Below, one piece after another: positions 1-6,826 of a stretch of DNA of 59,503 nucleotides (position 1 is the first letter of the stretch; the number at the start of each line of letters is the position of its first letter). Source of the DNA: a virus; the IMG/VR virus record IMGVR_UViG_3300025430_000001, positions 1-59,503 of that record. One strand, 5' to 3'. Below the pieces are notes generated by a model, which worked only from the letters and a program-made list of their open reading frames with translations, was not told the DNA's origin and did no database searches. The translations under genes and the position numbers were made by a program.

Positions 1-127
1 CATCTTGTCGATAGAGCCGGGGTCTTCGAGCTGGACGCCGAAATCCCTCCCTGCATACATCCTTCTTAGCTCTCTGGCAACTGGCATACCCACAGACTTG
101 TTTTCGATGAGAAGCTTGGACACCTTC
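1..127. repeat. 127-bp direct repeat at contig ends, copy 1 (circular overlap)
   Basis: These bases are identical to the last 127 bases of the window. The large terminase reading frame continues without a break from base 1 to base 59376, so one copy is redundant. A length of 127 matches a widely used largest k-mer, so an assembly overlap of a circular or circularly permuted genome is the simplest reading. A genuine short terminal repeat is possible but unsupported. Confidence 0.95.
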
Positions 128-1371
128 CACTTCTGGCAGCTTTCGCTGACCTTGGCTATCAGGTCGGGCATTTCGAGGTGTTCCTGCCAAGCATGGATCA
201 GCATGATCCGAGGCGGGACTTCCTTCTCGTCGTATGTACGTACAATGTGGTAGCCGTTCTTGCCCAGCATGCGGGTGGCATGGGTCTTGGGGTCATCCGT
301 CCAGATGCCCCAGACGGTCATGGCCGATGGATCGTTCTCGGTCTTCTGGGTGTAGGCGGTGTCCAGCGATCCGATGATGTAATCGAACGGCGGGAATTTG
401 GGGTCGTCCCACAACTGCCAGTGCTTGCGCTTGATGATACCGCCATCCTCCGGTGTCGGCTGCTGCTGGAACTGGCCGGACGCGGCGTAGGTGCCCATGA
501 TCTTCTTGTCGCGTTCCACCACGAACTTGGGGAACCGGTTCGGAAACATCAGCTCCCCTTTGACGGTGCGGGGGTCTTGCCATCCCAACATCGTGGGTGC
601 CGCACGGTCGGGGTCGTACTCCATCGGGATCATGATGTGGTCATAGCCCATCTGCTTCTCGATGATGATGCCGGACACGTCTTCTTCGTGCAGGCGCTGC
701 ATGATCACCACGATGGCCGACTTGTCGGGGTTGTTAAGTCGGGTGGGGATGGCGCGTTCGAAGGTCTCGGTGACCGTCTGGCGCTCGGCCTCGGAGTTGG
801 CGCTGTTGACTGAATGCGGGTCATCGATGATGACGCGGTCGCCGCGCGATCCGGTGATCGAGGTCATGGCGATGGCCTGCCGGAACCCGCTGGCCGTGGT
901 TTCGAACTTGGTCTTGGCGTTCTGGTCGCCGGTCAGCGTGACGCGGTCGCCCCAGCGTTCCTGATACCATTCGGACTGGATCAGGCGGCGCATCTTGGTG
1001 CTGTCACGGATGGCGAGGTCCACATTATGGGAGGCGCAGACATAGCGCAGGTAGGGCATGTCACGCGGCCCCCATTCCCACGAGGGCCACAGCACGTTGC
1101 AAAGCAGGGACTTCATCGCGCCCGGCGGGACGTTGATCAGTAAACGGGCGTAATATCGCTCATCGTCGATCATCATCTCGTTGGTGATGGCGGTCAGGTG
1201 ATCTGCAATGGCGTCGATGTGCCAGTTGTGCTTGTACTCTTGGCCGGGCTCGATGACGTGCCAAGCCTGCTTGATGTACTCGACGAACGAGAGTTCGCAC
1301 ATGCGCTTCTCGACCGCGAACCGCGAGGCGTCAAGGTTAATCTTCTGGCCGTCGAGCATCATGAAGGTCAC
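1..1371 (-). CDS. terL: Terminase large subunit (N-terminal 457 residues; continues at 59376)
   Basis: ATP-driven DNA packaging motor with nuclease, acting at the portal. Reading leftward, the frame shows a Walker A-type loop (LLINVPPGAMKS, about residue 90), a Walker B stretch (RVIIDDPHS), the MQRLHEEDVSG segment typical of terminase_6-type proteins, and the nuclease start (IIGSLDTAY). The frame runs off the left edge and continues from 59376 to 59119; the whole protein is 542 aa, normal for the family. The start is taken as GTG at 1371 because GGAGGT (1386-1381) sits 9 nt upstream; the ATG at 1362 would be 18 nt away. The GTG overlaps the stop of the upstream gene. Function is well supported by motifs and by position next to the portal. 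Confidence 0.95.
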   Translation of the reverse strand, partial: MTFMMLDGQKINLDASRFAVEKRMCELSFVEYIKQAWHVIEPGQEYKHNWHIDAIADHLTAITNEMMIDDERYYARLLINVPPGAMKSLLCNVLWPSWEWGPRDMPYLRYVCASHNVDLAIRDSTKMRRLIQSEWYQERWGDRVTLTGDQNAKTKFETTASGFRQAIAMTSITGSRGDRVIIDDPHSVNSANSEAERQTVTETFERAIPTRLNNPDKSAIVVIMQRLHEEDVSGIIIEKQMGYDHIMIPMEYDPDRAAPTMLGWQDPRTVKGELMFPNRFPKFVVERDKKIMGTYAASGQFQQQPTPEDGGIIKRKHWQLWDDPKFPPFDYIIGSLDTAYTQKTENDPSAMTVWGIWTDDPKTHATRMLGKNGYHIVRTYDEKEVPPRIMLIHAWQEHLEMPDLIAKVSESCQKWKVSKLLIENKSVGMPVARELRRMYAGRDFGVQLEDPGSIDKM

Positions 1372-1628
1372 CCGATCAATACCTCCGCACGGTTCATGAA
1401 CTCGACAAGCAGTTCGCGAAGTTCCTCTTCCTTTCGCGAAACGTCTTGAGCCCAGATCGCGTTTTCGCCCTCGACATGCTCCCATGCAGCATCGGCCACG
1501 GCAGACCAAATTCGTTTGTAAATAAGATCTCGCTCATCCCATTCAAGCAATGTAAAATCTCTCTCTCGTAATACCTGCGCCCGATAGGCCTCGTACAGTT
1601 TCTGGCTCAGTTCCTCGTGCGTAATCAT
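1368..1628 (-). CDS. Hypothetical protein between terS and terL
   Basis: An 86-aa, mostly helical and acidic protein with many Glu and Arg residues (DERDLIYKRIWSAVADAAW). I recognise no family. The start overlaps the stop of the preceding gene as TGATG and its end overlaps the GTG start of terL, so it is translationally coupled to packaging genes. A role near the packaging motor is only suggested by position. Confidence 0.8.
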   Translation of the reverse strand: MITHEELSQKLYEAYRAQVLRERDFTLLEWDERDLIYKRIWSAVADAAWEHVEGENAIWAQDVSRKEEELRELLVEFMNRAEVLIG

Positions 1629-1897
1629 CAGTAGCGATCCACTTCGATGTCAACGCCGAGCTGGTCGGCGCATTGCTGCATGATGGCCCACAGCCGGTCA
1701 CGGAGCGTGGTGTTGATGTCTTCCATCATTCCGATCTCGGTACGGTCAATGGCCATGAAATCGGCGACGGCTTCCCAGCCCCGCCTTTGCGCTCGTGTGA
1801 GAAGATGGTACGGGATCGCTGGGCTTTGGTGCTGGTTGAACACCGAATACAGCGTGATCGCACGGTCGATGGTTTGAGCGGTCAAGAGGCTGATCAT
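1628..1897 (-). CDS. Hypothetical protein, packaging operon
   Basis: An 89-aa helical protein (MISLLTAQTIDRAITLYSVF at the start). It looks unrelated to known enzymes. It overlaps both neighbours by 4 nt or less, as in a tightly coupled operon. Size and composition are like its 86-aa neighbour, with an 'AVADFMAIDRTE' segment loosely like that protein's 'AVADAAWEH'; a shared origin is conceivable but not shown. Confidence 0.8.
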   Translation of the reverse strand: MISLLTAQTIDRAITLYSVFNQHQSPAIPYHLLTRAQRRGWEAVADFMAIDRTEIGMMEDINTTLRDRLWAIMQQCADQLGVDIEVDRY

Positions 1898-2193
1898 GAT
1901 TTTCCATCCTCTAAGTGCTTTAGGATCCGCTTTAGCATCTCGTGATCCTGCTTCGAGCGCCGGTCGTTGTCTTTGCCTTCAAGCCGCTGGCCCACCATGA
2001 TCAAGGGTAATGCCACGAGCTGAATAACTCCCCCGCTGACATAGAAGACGATCTGCTCCCAGCCCTTGTCGAGCGTCGGCAACAGCGACCAGACGGTGAA
2101 CGCATAGACGCAAGCCATCGACGACATGGCTGTGACAGTATGTCGCGCCAGCCACTCGTTAAATGCGTTGATATACGAGATCGTCTTCCTCAT
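1894..2193 (-). CDS. Small inner-membrane protein with two TM segments
   Basis: A 99-aa protein with two hydrophobic stretches (about residues 20-40, SSMACVYAFTVWSLLPTL, and 48-68, FYVSGGVIQLVALPLIMVG) followed by a charged cytosolic-type tail (RRSKQDHEMLKRILKHLED). The ATG at 2193 is chosen because it forms an ATGA overlap with the preceding stop; an upstream in-frame extension is rich in Cys/Arg/Gln and looks non-coding. Similar 'LPLIMVGQ...DHE' membrane proteins occur in other phages. Possible roles include superinfection control or a holin accessory; none is shown. Confidence 0.75.
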   Translation of the reverse strand: MRKTISYINAFNEWLARHTVTAMSSMACVYAFTVWSLLPTLDKGWEQIVFYVSGGVIQLVALPLIMVGQRLEGKDNDRRSKQDHEMLKRILKHLEDGKS

Positions 2194-2795
2194 GGCTTGT
2201 AGTCCTTGCCGACAGCGCCGCCGACATTGTCCTTGGTCCACTTGTACCGTTCGCTGAATGATTGGGCTACTTTGTCTGCCATTTCCCAGCCGTCGCTATA
2301 GCTTGGCTCATCCTTCCACATTGCTGCCTGCACAACGGCGCGGCGCTTCTCCTCGGCAACACGATACTCGGCGTCACGCCTGTCCTGCTTGACCTTCTGA
2401 TCAGCCTTCCAGTCCTCAGTCTGCATGTCGGGGTTAAGCACGATCATGACTTCGATCAGGTCCATGACGATGGCCGCATCGTGTGCAATCGCGCTGTCAG
2501 GATCGTGCTTGCGAAGCTCCACAACCAGCGTCTCGATCTGCTGCTGGCAGGTTGCGAGGCTCTTGATCGCGTCGTTGTAATGCTTGCGCTTGACCATCGT
2601 GGCCATCTCGGTCTTCAGACGGTCAATTTCAACCTTCCAAACATCGGCCAAATGATCGGCCAACTTGGCTTCAGCTAAGGCGACTTCCCACCAAGCGCGT
2701 TTTGTCGCATCGGCTAGGTTGTCCCAGCCAATTTGCACATCTGGATGGGCTTTCTTCAAATAAATCTCAAATAGTTCTTCTGCGCGTTTATACAT
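2190..2795 (-). CDS. Hypothetical helical protein
   Basis: A 201-aa protein with high Lys/Asp/Glu and Trp content and long predicted helices. I recognise no domain. A good ribosome site (AAAAGGAG) lies just upstream of the ATG at 2795. It sits between the Trp-rich small gene and the membrane-protein gene in the packaging operon. Confidence 0.8.
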   Translation of the reverse strand: MYKRAEELFEIYLKKAHPDVQIGWDNLADATKRAWWEVALAEAKLADHLADVWKVEIDRLKTEMATMVKRKHYNDAIKSLATCQQQIETLVVELRKHDPDSAIAHDAAIVMDLIEVMIVLNPDMQTEDWKADQKVKQDRRDAEYRVAEEKRRAVVQAAMWKDEPSYSDGWEMADKVAQSFSERYKWTKDNVGGAVGKDYKP

Positions 2796-2943
2796 CGTTA
2801 TTCTCCTTTTCTATCCACTTTTCAATCCTGATTGGCCCGAAGCGCCAATATTGAATATCCTGCCAACAATCAGAGTATGCGTTCTTCCGCCACCATGTGC
2901 GCCAGCCGAAGCCGACCCACTTAATCTTCCATTTCGTCTTCAT
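2788..2943 (-). CDS. Trp-rich 51-aa protein downstream of terS
   Basis: A small frame reading MKTKWKIKWVGFGWRTWW and ending KWIEKENNDV. It has 8 tryptophans in 51 residues and is strongly basic. It overlaps the 3' end of terS by 23 nt and the next ATG by 8 nt, the packing seen throughout this operon, and a GAGGGG sequence lies just upstream of the ATG. No family recognised. The non-random composition and clean fit between two genes support coding. Confidence 0.6.
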   Translation of the reverse strand: MKTKWKIKWVGFGWRTWWRKNAYSDCWQDIQYWRFGPIRIEKWIEKENNDV

Positions 2944-3400
2944 CTGGCCCCTCGATTGCTGCTACCAGAGCTTCCCGCACCGCCAGAAGCTGATCCATGT
3001 CCAAAGCCTCCGCCTCGATCACGCGGCCTTCGACCACCTTGATGTTGGCGTTGACGTCGATCTTCTCGCCATACCGGAACCGGGCCAAGCGAATCGCCTG
3101 CCACCGGCGCTCGTTCACCAGTTCCTTGCGGATATCCCATGCAACGTCTTTCCACTCGCCAATGCCGCGCAGGATTGCCTCGTTTTCCTCAACGCGCGGC
3201 TCGATGCTTAATTCACGCGCACGGGCGTATTCTGACATAAAATAGGGGTCGCGATGCAATTCTCGGTTCATTGTGCGGTAATCAAGCCCCACTTCCGCAT
3301 CCGCGCAGATATCAGTCGCCGAACGCCCAATCGCGATCTGCTCACAGACATAAGCCTTCATGCCGTCGTTCATCAGCCGTGGTGGTCCGCGTTTCGCCAT
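2921..3400 (-). CDS. terS: Terminase small subunit
   Basis: DNA-recognition subunit of the packaging terminase. The 159-aa protein has an N-terminal helix-turn-helix region (about residues 15-50, KAYVCEQIAIGRSATDICAD) followed by the RDPYFMSEYARAREL and DIRKELVNERRWQAIRLA segments, ending in a basic patch RYGEKIDV and an acidic tail. This order matches Sf6-type small terminases. It is the first gene of the leftward late operon, 22 nt downstream of a strong promoter, with AGGAGA before the ATG. Confidence 0.88.
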   Translation of the reverse strand: MAKRGPPRLMNDGMKAYVCEQIAIGRSATDICADAEVGLDYRTMNRELHRDPYFMSEYARARELSIEPRVEENEAILRGIGEWKDVAWDIRKELVNERRWQAIRLARFRYGEKIDVNANIKVVEGRVIEAEALDMDQLLAVREALVAAIEGPDEDEMED

Positions 3401-3421
3401 TTATATCTCCTGTTCTGACAG

Positions 3422-3450
3422 GTTATACACACATCGCACCTACGTGACAA
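3422..3450 (-). promoter_or_regulatory. Sigma70-type promoter for the terS/late operon
   Basis: On the minus strand TTGTCA (3450-3445) is followed after 17 nt by TATAAC (3427-3422), 22 nt before the terS ATG. Both boxes match the consensus at five of six positions. Confidence 0.75.
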
Positions 3451-3466
3451 GTATGAGTTGACTTGT
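3447..3466. promoter_or_regulatory. Inverted repeat between divergent genes (candidate operator)
   Basis: ACAAGT-8 nt-ACTTGT overlaps the minus-strand -35 box of the terS promoter and a plus-strand TTGACT (3458-3463) that faces the 59-aa gene. The plus-strand -10 is weak (TAATGC near 3481). A regulator bound here could control both directions. Confidence 0.4.
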
Positions 3467-3517
3467 ATATTATTATTAATTAATGCATTTATTGTATTGC
3501 AATAAAGGAGACATGCA

Positions 3518-3697
3518 ATGGAAATCAACTTTGAACGTGCGTATCGACCATTCAAGGACATGAAGGTCGGTCAGATCATTTCGATTGGCCTCGACTACAA
3601 GCTCAGGGCATACGCTCATGTCTATGGCCACCAATCTGGTAGGAAGTTTCAAACCAAAACCGTGGGAGACAAGATTTACATCAAACGAACCCATTGA
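3518..3697 (+). CDS. Small basic phage protein (59 aa)
   Basis: The frame MEINFERAYRPFKDMKVGQ... ends in HQSGRKFQTKTVGDKIYIKR, a 'GRKFxT+xVG..I.I.R' ending seen in many short phage proteins of unknown role. An AAAGGAG box sits 7 nt before the ATG at 3518, a promoter-like TTGACT lies upstream and a textbook terminator starts 14 nt after the stop, so it is a monocistronic unit. It is transcribed away from terS, from the divergent region. A DNA-binding role is possible from its charge but unproven. Confidence 0.8.
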   Translation: MEINFERAYRPFKDMKVGQIISIGLDYKLRAYAHVYGHQSGRKFQTKTVGDKIYIKRTH

Positions 3698-3710
3698 AAA
3701 CAAACAATAA

Positions 3711-3738
3711 AAACCCGCTAGTAATGGCGGGTTTTTTT
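3711..3738 (+). terminator. Rho-independent terminator after the 59-aa gene
   Basis: CCCGC and GCGGG arms (3714-3718, 3727-3731), extended by two weak pairs around a GTAA tetraloop, followed by seven T residues and preceded by an A run. Confidence 0.9.
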
Positions 3739-4188
3739 ATGCCTAGTTTAGATATGCAATGACTATCCTTAAACCATTTTATCAACCGATTGTCGTAAGT
3801 CCTTGATTTTGCTCTTCTTCTTATTAATTAATTATTACTTATTATTATTATTTATAATTATTATTATAACTCTCTCTTATATCTCAGAGGGTGCTATAGT
3901 GTATCTTTATATCTCTAATTTATTTTGAGAGTGTCTATAGGGTGTATCCAATAACAGTATATCAGGAAGTGGCCATAAGTGACATTTCCAACAAGTAACT
4001 TGCATTTTTATAAGCAAATTCAATAACTTAGTTTTCATAGGTTTAAATAAATCCGTATAAGTTAAGACGTATCTATAAATCGTCACACGCCTATGGCATA
4101 TTTGGTCAGCTAACGGAGAAACCCCATGCTTACCTTCAGATTCAACTACCTTCTTACCCCAGCAGCCCCCATTAAGGAGACTAAACCC
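3739..4188. other. AT-rich non-coding stretch with repeats (candidate replication origin)
   Basis: No convincing gene lies here. Bases about 3825-3885 are almost only A and T (TTATTAATTA-type repeats). Next to them are two related segments, GGGTGCTATAGTGTATC (3890-3906) and GTGTCTATAGGGTGTATC (3931-3948), each beside a CTCTC/GAGAG element. The stretch is far more AT-rich than the rest of the genome and lies between divergently oriented blocks, as expected for an origin or a strong regulatory region. No initiator sites are recognised. Confidence 0.4.
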
Positions 4189-4467
4189 ATGACTTGGAAC
4201 TACCGCGTTATCATGATCCCAGCCGGAGAAGATGTCCTGTTCTCGTCCGACGTTTTCGTCATCCGTGAAGTCTTCTACGACAGCGAAGGCGACATCGAGT
4301 TCTGGTCAGAGGAAGACGCCAGCGCCATTGGCGACAGCTTCGAAGAGCTCTGCGAGGACTACGACAACATGACCGAGGCCTTCAACAAGCCTATTCTGGT
4401 GCTTGTAAAGGGCGAGGACGGCGAAGACGAGCTTGTCGAGCTTGACGATAGCGAAGACGAGGAATAA
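4189..4467 (+). CDS. Acidic phage protein, MTWNYRV family
   Basis: A 92-aa protein starting MTWNYRVIMIP, with the IREVFYDSEGDIEFWSEED pattern found in many small phage and bacterial proteins of unknown function, and a very acidic end (DDSEDEE). The start at 4189 is preferred because AAGGAG lies about 10 nt upstream and the family begins with this Met. A longer in-frame start at 4126 also has a ribosome site (ACGGAG) and would add 21 residues; it may be a leader peptide fused in frame. It is on the same strand as the tRNA genes that follow. Confidence 0.8.
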   Translation: MTWNYRVIMIPAGEDVLFSSDVFVIREVFYDSEGDIEFWSEEDASAIGDSFEELCEDYDNMTEAFNKPILVLVKGEDGEDELVELDDSEDEE

Positions 4468-4520
4468 GAACTCCCCGGCATGTTCCTGCAGACGCACACT
4501 GCTGGTGGGCATGAGTTTTT

Positions 4521-4597
<77 letters not shown>

Positions 4598-4604
4598 TCT
4601 ATTC

Positions 4605-4692
4605 GAAGAGGCTGCTCAGACGGCGGATGGGCACCGGACTGTAAATCCGGCACATAGAAACGGAGTTGGTTCGAATCCAACCCTCTTCACCA
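4605..4692 (+). tRNA. tRNA-Tyr (anticodon GTA)
   Basis: An 88-nt type II tRNA. Acceptor GAAGAGG/CCTCTTC, anticodon arm CCGGA-CTGTAAA-TCCGG (GTA at 4641-4643), long variable arm, T arm GTTGG-TTCGAAT-CCAAC, encoded CCA. The long variable arm fits bacterial tRNA-Tyr. Confidence 0.93.
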
Positions 4693-4698
4693 TCTATT

Positions 4699-4766
4699 CG
4701 GGGCATCGTCTAAGCAAGTTCCTGCACCTACTGGCAGGCGATGTGGGTTCAACCCCACTGCTCCGA
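4699..4766 (+). tRNA. Degenerate tRNA-like sequence
   Basis: A seven-pair acceptor stem (CGGGGCA/TGCTCCG) and a T stem (GTGGG/CCCAC) are present, as is the CATCGTCTAA block common after the acceptor stem of tRNA-Gln/Glu. The T loop has only 6 nt, the loop between CCTGC and GCAGG has 8 nt with no usable U33, the D arm is poor and there is no CCA. It is probably a decayed or truncated tRNA. Confidence 0.35.
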
Positions 4767-4975
4767 TACAAAGATGAGGGCCGCAACTTGTAAGGATTGT
4801 TTACAAGTTTGCCCTCGGACTAGTTGGCCCTGCTGCCTTGTGTTCGCGGCTTGGTCGAGCGGCTGATACGTCCGTTTGTTAGGACACAATGCTGCCATGC
4901 TGCACGGGGGGCATGGCTTAAGACAATGGATGCGCATGAGTGTGTGCTAGCCATAGCCCCTGCCCCATAAAGCTA

Positions 4976-5001
4976 AGGGGGCCGTCGTTAAACGGCCCCC
5001 T
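4976..5001. terminator. Strong GC hairpin at the end of the tRNA island
   Basis: A perfect 10-bp stem, AGGGGGCCGT/ACGGCCCCCT, with a 6-nt loop lies between the rightward tRNA island and the leftward genes ending at 5133. T runs are short on both strands, so a convergent terminator or RNA-stabilising hairpin are both possible. Apart from this hairpin, 4767-5132 shows no supported gene; a tRNA-Asn-like fragment near 4838-4890 does not fold properly. Confidence 0.5.
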
Positions 5002-5132
5002 AGACAGTTTGGTCGGTTTCACCAGTTACATAACAACACCCATTCCCAGTTCTGGAACCGACCCTTGTAGCGCCTTCAACGCTTGCCCGTTACTGTCGCG
5101 GCTGCAGGGAACACCACCGGGGTGGGTATCTC

Positions 5133-5387
5133 TTAAAGAACGTGCCCCGCATTCATTGCCCCACCAAGGGCATAAAGCGCATCCATCCTGACGCGGTTGC
5201 CTTCCTTGAGCCTGCCGTCGTAGCAGAAGGCGAACTGGCGTCCGCGCTCGTACTGCCACACCGTTTTGTAATCAAAGCCGTCAGCGGCCAGTGGTAAGCC
5301 TTTCTTGGCCTCCTCATAGCCTTTGCGGAACGCGGCATTAGTAATGATGCTGCGGAGGGTGACAGTACGTGTTTTTGCGTTTGCCAT
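5133..5387 (-). CDS. Hypothetical protein (84 aa)
   Basis: Begins MANAKTRTVTLR and contains FRKGYEEAKKGLPLA and YERGRQFAFCYDG, a composition typical of genuine small phage proteins; no family named. ATG 5387 is preferred over an upstream TTG. It is the last gene of a three-gene leftward unit that starts at the promoter near 5918. Confidence 0.75.
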   Translation of the reverse strand: MANAKTRTVTLRSIITNAAFRKGYEEAKKGLPLAADGFDYKTVWQYERGRQFAFCYDGRLKEGNRVRMDALYALGGAMNAGHVL

Positions 5388-5389
5388 GA

Positions 5390-5659
5390 TCAATACCCCA
5401 TCTCAATTGCGAATGCGTCATATTCGGCTTCTACCTGTTCCAACTTGGCCTGCAATTCGCGGCGCTCATTGACCATGTTGTCAAGAACGCGCCGGGTCAC
5501 CTTCAGCTCGGTATAGACCCGCTGTGCGCCGTCGATCCAGCCTGCGGCCCAGCAATCATGCAGCCAGTCGCCCCAGCGGTAAGGGTTGCTTTCATACAGT
5601 TCGCCGGTACGGGCGGCATAGGATCCTTCGGCGTAGCAAGTCTTTTTATCTTCGGTCAT
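5390..5659 (-). CDS. Hypothetical protein (89 aa)
   Basis: MTEDKKTCYAEGSYAARTGE... with DWLHDCWAAGWIDGAQRVY, then a C-terminal coiled coil (residues about 52-82). The ATG at 5659 is preferred because the upstream extension (TTG start) overlaps the previous gene. Its stop lies 2 nt before the next ATG. Function unknown. Confidence 0.75.
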   Translation of the reverse strand: MTEDKKTCYAEGSYAARTGELYESNPYRWGDWLHDCWAAGWIDGAQRVYTELKVTRRVLDNMVNERRELQAKLEQVEAEYDAFAIEMGY

Positions 5660-5661
5660 GA

Positions 5662-5847
5662 TCAACCCCAATCCTTGAAATCTTCTTGTTGCAGATAGCC
5701 TTCACGATATGCGGCGTATTCTGGTGTGCCTGCCTCGATAGGGATCCGTTTGGAACCCTCAAAATAATGCGGATTAAAATCCCGACGATAATAGGCGTCT
5801 GCCGATCCGCGATCATATGGTCCGCCGTGGCGCTCATCGTATTTCAT
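5662..5847 (-). CDS. Small 'DRGSADAYYRR' phage protein (61 aa)
   Basis: The sequence MKYDERHGGPYDRGSADAYY...PHYFEG...EYAAYREGY...DFKDWG matches a recurring type of short phage protein with conserved DRGSAD and a Tyr-rich repeat pattern; role unknown. GGAGA lies 7 nt before the ATG at 5847 and fixes the start; a longer frame from 5922 would run through the promoter. First gene of its unit. Confidence 0.8.
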   Translation of the reverse strand: MKYDERHGGPYDRGSADAYYRRDFNPHYFEGSKRIPIEAGTPEYAAYREGYLQQEDFKDWG

Positions 5848-5889
5848 ATCTAAATCTCCATCTTGGGGGACACCGTGTCCCGCCTGATC

Positions 5890-5918
5890 TTTATGGCATG
5901 CCGCCAAACTCATGTCAA
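5890..5918 (-). promoter_or_regulatory. Sigma70-type promoter for 5847-5133
   Basis: Minus-strand TTGACA (5918-5913) with a 17-nt spacer to CATAAA (5895-5890). It follows directly after the terminator of the upstream operon, so this unit is independently transcribed. Confidence 0.7.
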
Positions 5919-5940
5919 ACAAAAAAATACACGACCATGA

Positions 5941-5972
5941 TAAAAAAATAGGGCCACCCTTTCGAGCGGCCC
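5941..5972 (-). terminator. Rho-independent terminator of the small-gene operon
   Basis: On the minus strand GGGCCGC and GTGGCCC pair around TCGAAAGG and are followed by TATTTTTTTA. One pair is G-U only in this orientation, which favours leftward function. Confidence 0.85.
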
Positions 5973-5977
5973 CAAGT

Positions 5978-6103
5978 CTAGGAGGAAGCTGACGCTACCA
6001 TGCGCTTGATGATTTTATCAAGCTTCTTGACACGCGCCAGATATCCGCGCTGCTGGGCCAGAGCCTGCGCCCGTACCAGCTCCAGTAATGTTGGCTGTCT
6101 CAT
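5978..6103 (-). CDS. Very small basic protein (41 aa)
   Basis: MRQPTLLELVRAQALAQQRG... continuing to KKLDKIIKRMVASASS, an amphipathic basic helix. Its ATG overlaps the preceding TGA as ATGA and its TAG stop lies just before the operon terminator. The fit to the operon supports coding; function unknown. Confidence 0.65.
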   Translation of the reverse strand: MRQPTLLELVRAQALAQQRGYLARVKKLDKIIKRMVASASS

Positions 6104-6318
6104 TTATGGGTCTCCCGTACGCGAATCATTTCATGCTTTGTCTGCAGGGCTGAATTGAGCAACATAATTTTCTCCCTCTGGCGGTCGTTCTCTTCCTGCA
6201 GGCGGTTGATCCGATCCCGTAAAAGACCCGCATCGTAACCGCTAATCTCAAAATACAAATCCTTCTTGGCGTGGTCATCAAGCTCTTTTAGCCACTTGGC
6301 TAACGTCCAGTTTTTCAT
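6100..6318 (-). CDS. Small coiled-coil protein (72 aa)
   Basis: MKNWTLAKWLKELDDHAKKD... then a leucine-heptad stretch (LLRDRINRLQEENDRQREKI) predicted to be coiled coil. TGATG overlap with the preceding stop. It resembles the EIERLR family in architecture but lacks the MDIVERLR start. Confidence 0.75.
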   Translation of the reverse strand: MKNWTLAKWLKELDDHAKKDLYFEISGYDAGLLRDRINRLQEENDRQREKIMLLNSALQTKHEMIRVRETHK

Positions 6319-6572
6319 CATTTATCCTCCGATAAAACAAGGTTAGCCATAGCTGCCCATGCAGCATCCGGTGCTATGCAGGCCAGCCCAAGCGCGTTAC
6401 TTGCCACCATCCTGTTCGCCGCCCTGCCTGCCTCTAGCATAGCCGGTGTTGGCTTCTCAAGGCGATTGCGCAGCCGTTCAATTTCATCGGCGGCTTCAGC
6501 AACATCTGTCGGGATGCTCATGTCAACAAATTCTAGTGAGGTAATCTTTCGTAACCGTTCAACAATATCCAT
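6318..6572 (-). CDS. MDIVERLR-family small coiled-coil protein
   Basis: An 84-aa member of the array, beginning MDIVERLRKITSLEF and containing the diagnostic EAADEIERLRNRLEKP. The C-terminal half (PTPAMLEAGRAANRM...AAWAAMANLVL) differs from its paralogues and resembles an 'AA.RM..A...A.DAAWAAM' domain seen in other phage proteins. Start fixed by TGATG overlap at 6572. Function unknown. Confidence 0.8.
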   Translation of the reverse strand: MDIVERLRKITSLEFVDMSIPTDVAEAADEIERLRNRLEKPTPAMLEAGRAANRMVASNALGLACIAPDAAWAAMANLVLSEDK

Positions 6573-6826
6573 CACTTATCTCCCTGCACTTCAGGCTCAT
6601 AAGTCATTTCAAAAATATCGGGCTTGCATGGGTAAAACTCACCCTTGACACCTTTGATGATCCAATCACCCTCAGAAGCATACATGTCACCTTCCAGCGT
6701 TGGGATCACAAAAGAACCATTGAACTCCATAGTAGATGAGTGGCCCATGAAATCACCGATCTCATCGTAGTTACTCCCGTTCCATTGAACGGCTTCAATC
6801 ACAACGGGCTTTTTACGATACTTCAT
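6572..6826 (-). CDS. MKYRKKP-family phage protein
   Basis: MKYRKKPVVIEAVQWNGSN then IPTLEGDMYASEGDWIIKGV and GEFYPCKPDIFEMTYE. This is one of the most widespread small phage proteins, usually 80-100 aa and of unknown function; all characteristic blocks are present. Embedded among the MDIVERLR genes and coupled by TGATG overlap. Confidence 0.85.
   Translation of the reverse strand: MKYRKKPVVIEAVQWNGSNYDEIGDFMGHSSTMEFNGSFVIPTLEGDMYASEGDWIIKGVKGEFYPCKPDIFEMTYEPEVQGDK

Noticed and set aside
293-583. Minus-strand 96-aa open frame inside terL
   Set aside because: It is an out-of-frame Arg/His/Pro-rich shadow of the terminase gene.
4838-4925. Sequence like tRNA-Asn (GTT in a TCCGTTTGTTAGGA arm)
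   Set aside because: The anticodon loop would have 8 nt and no acceptor or T arm pairs with it; too weak to call.
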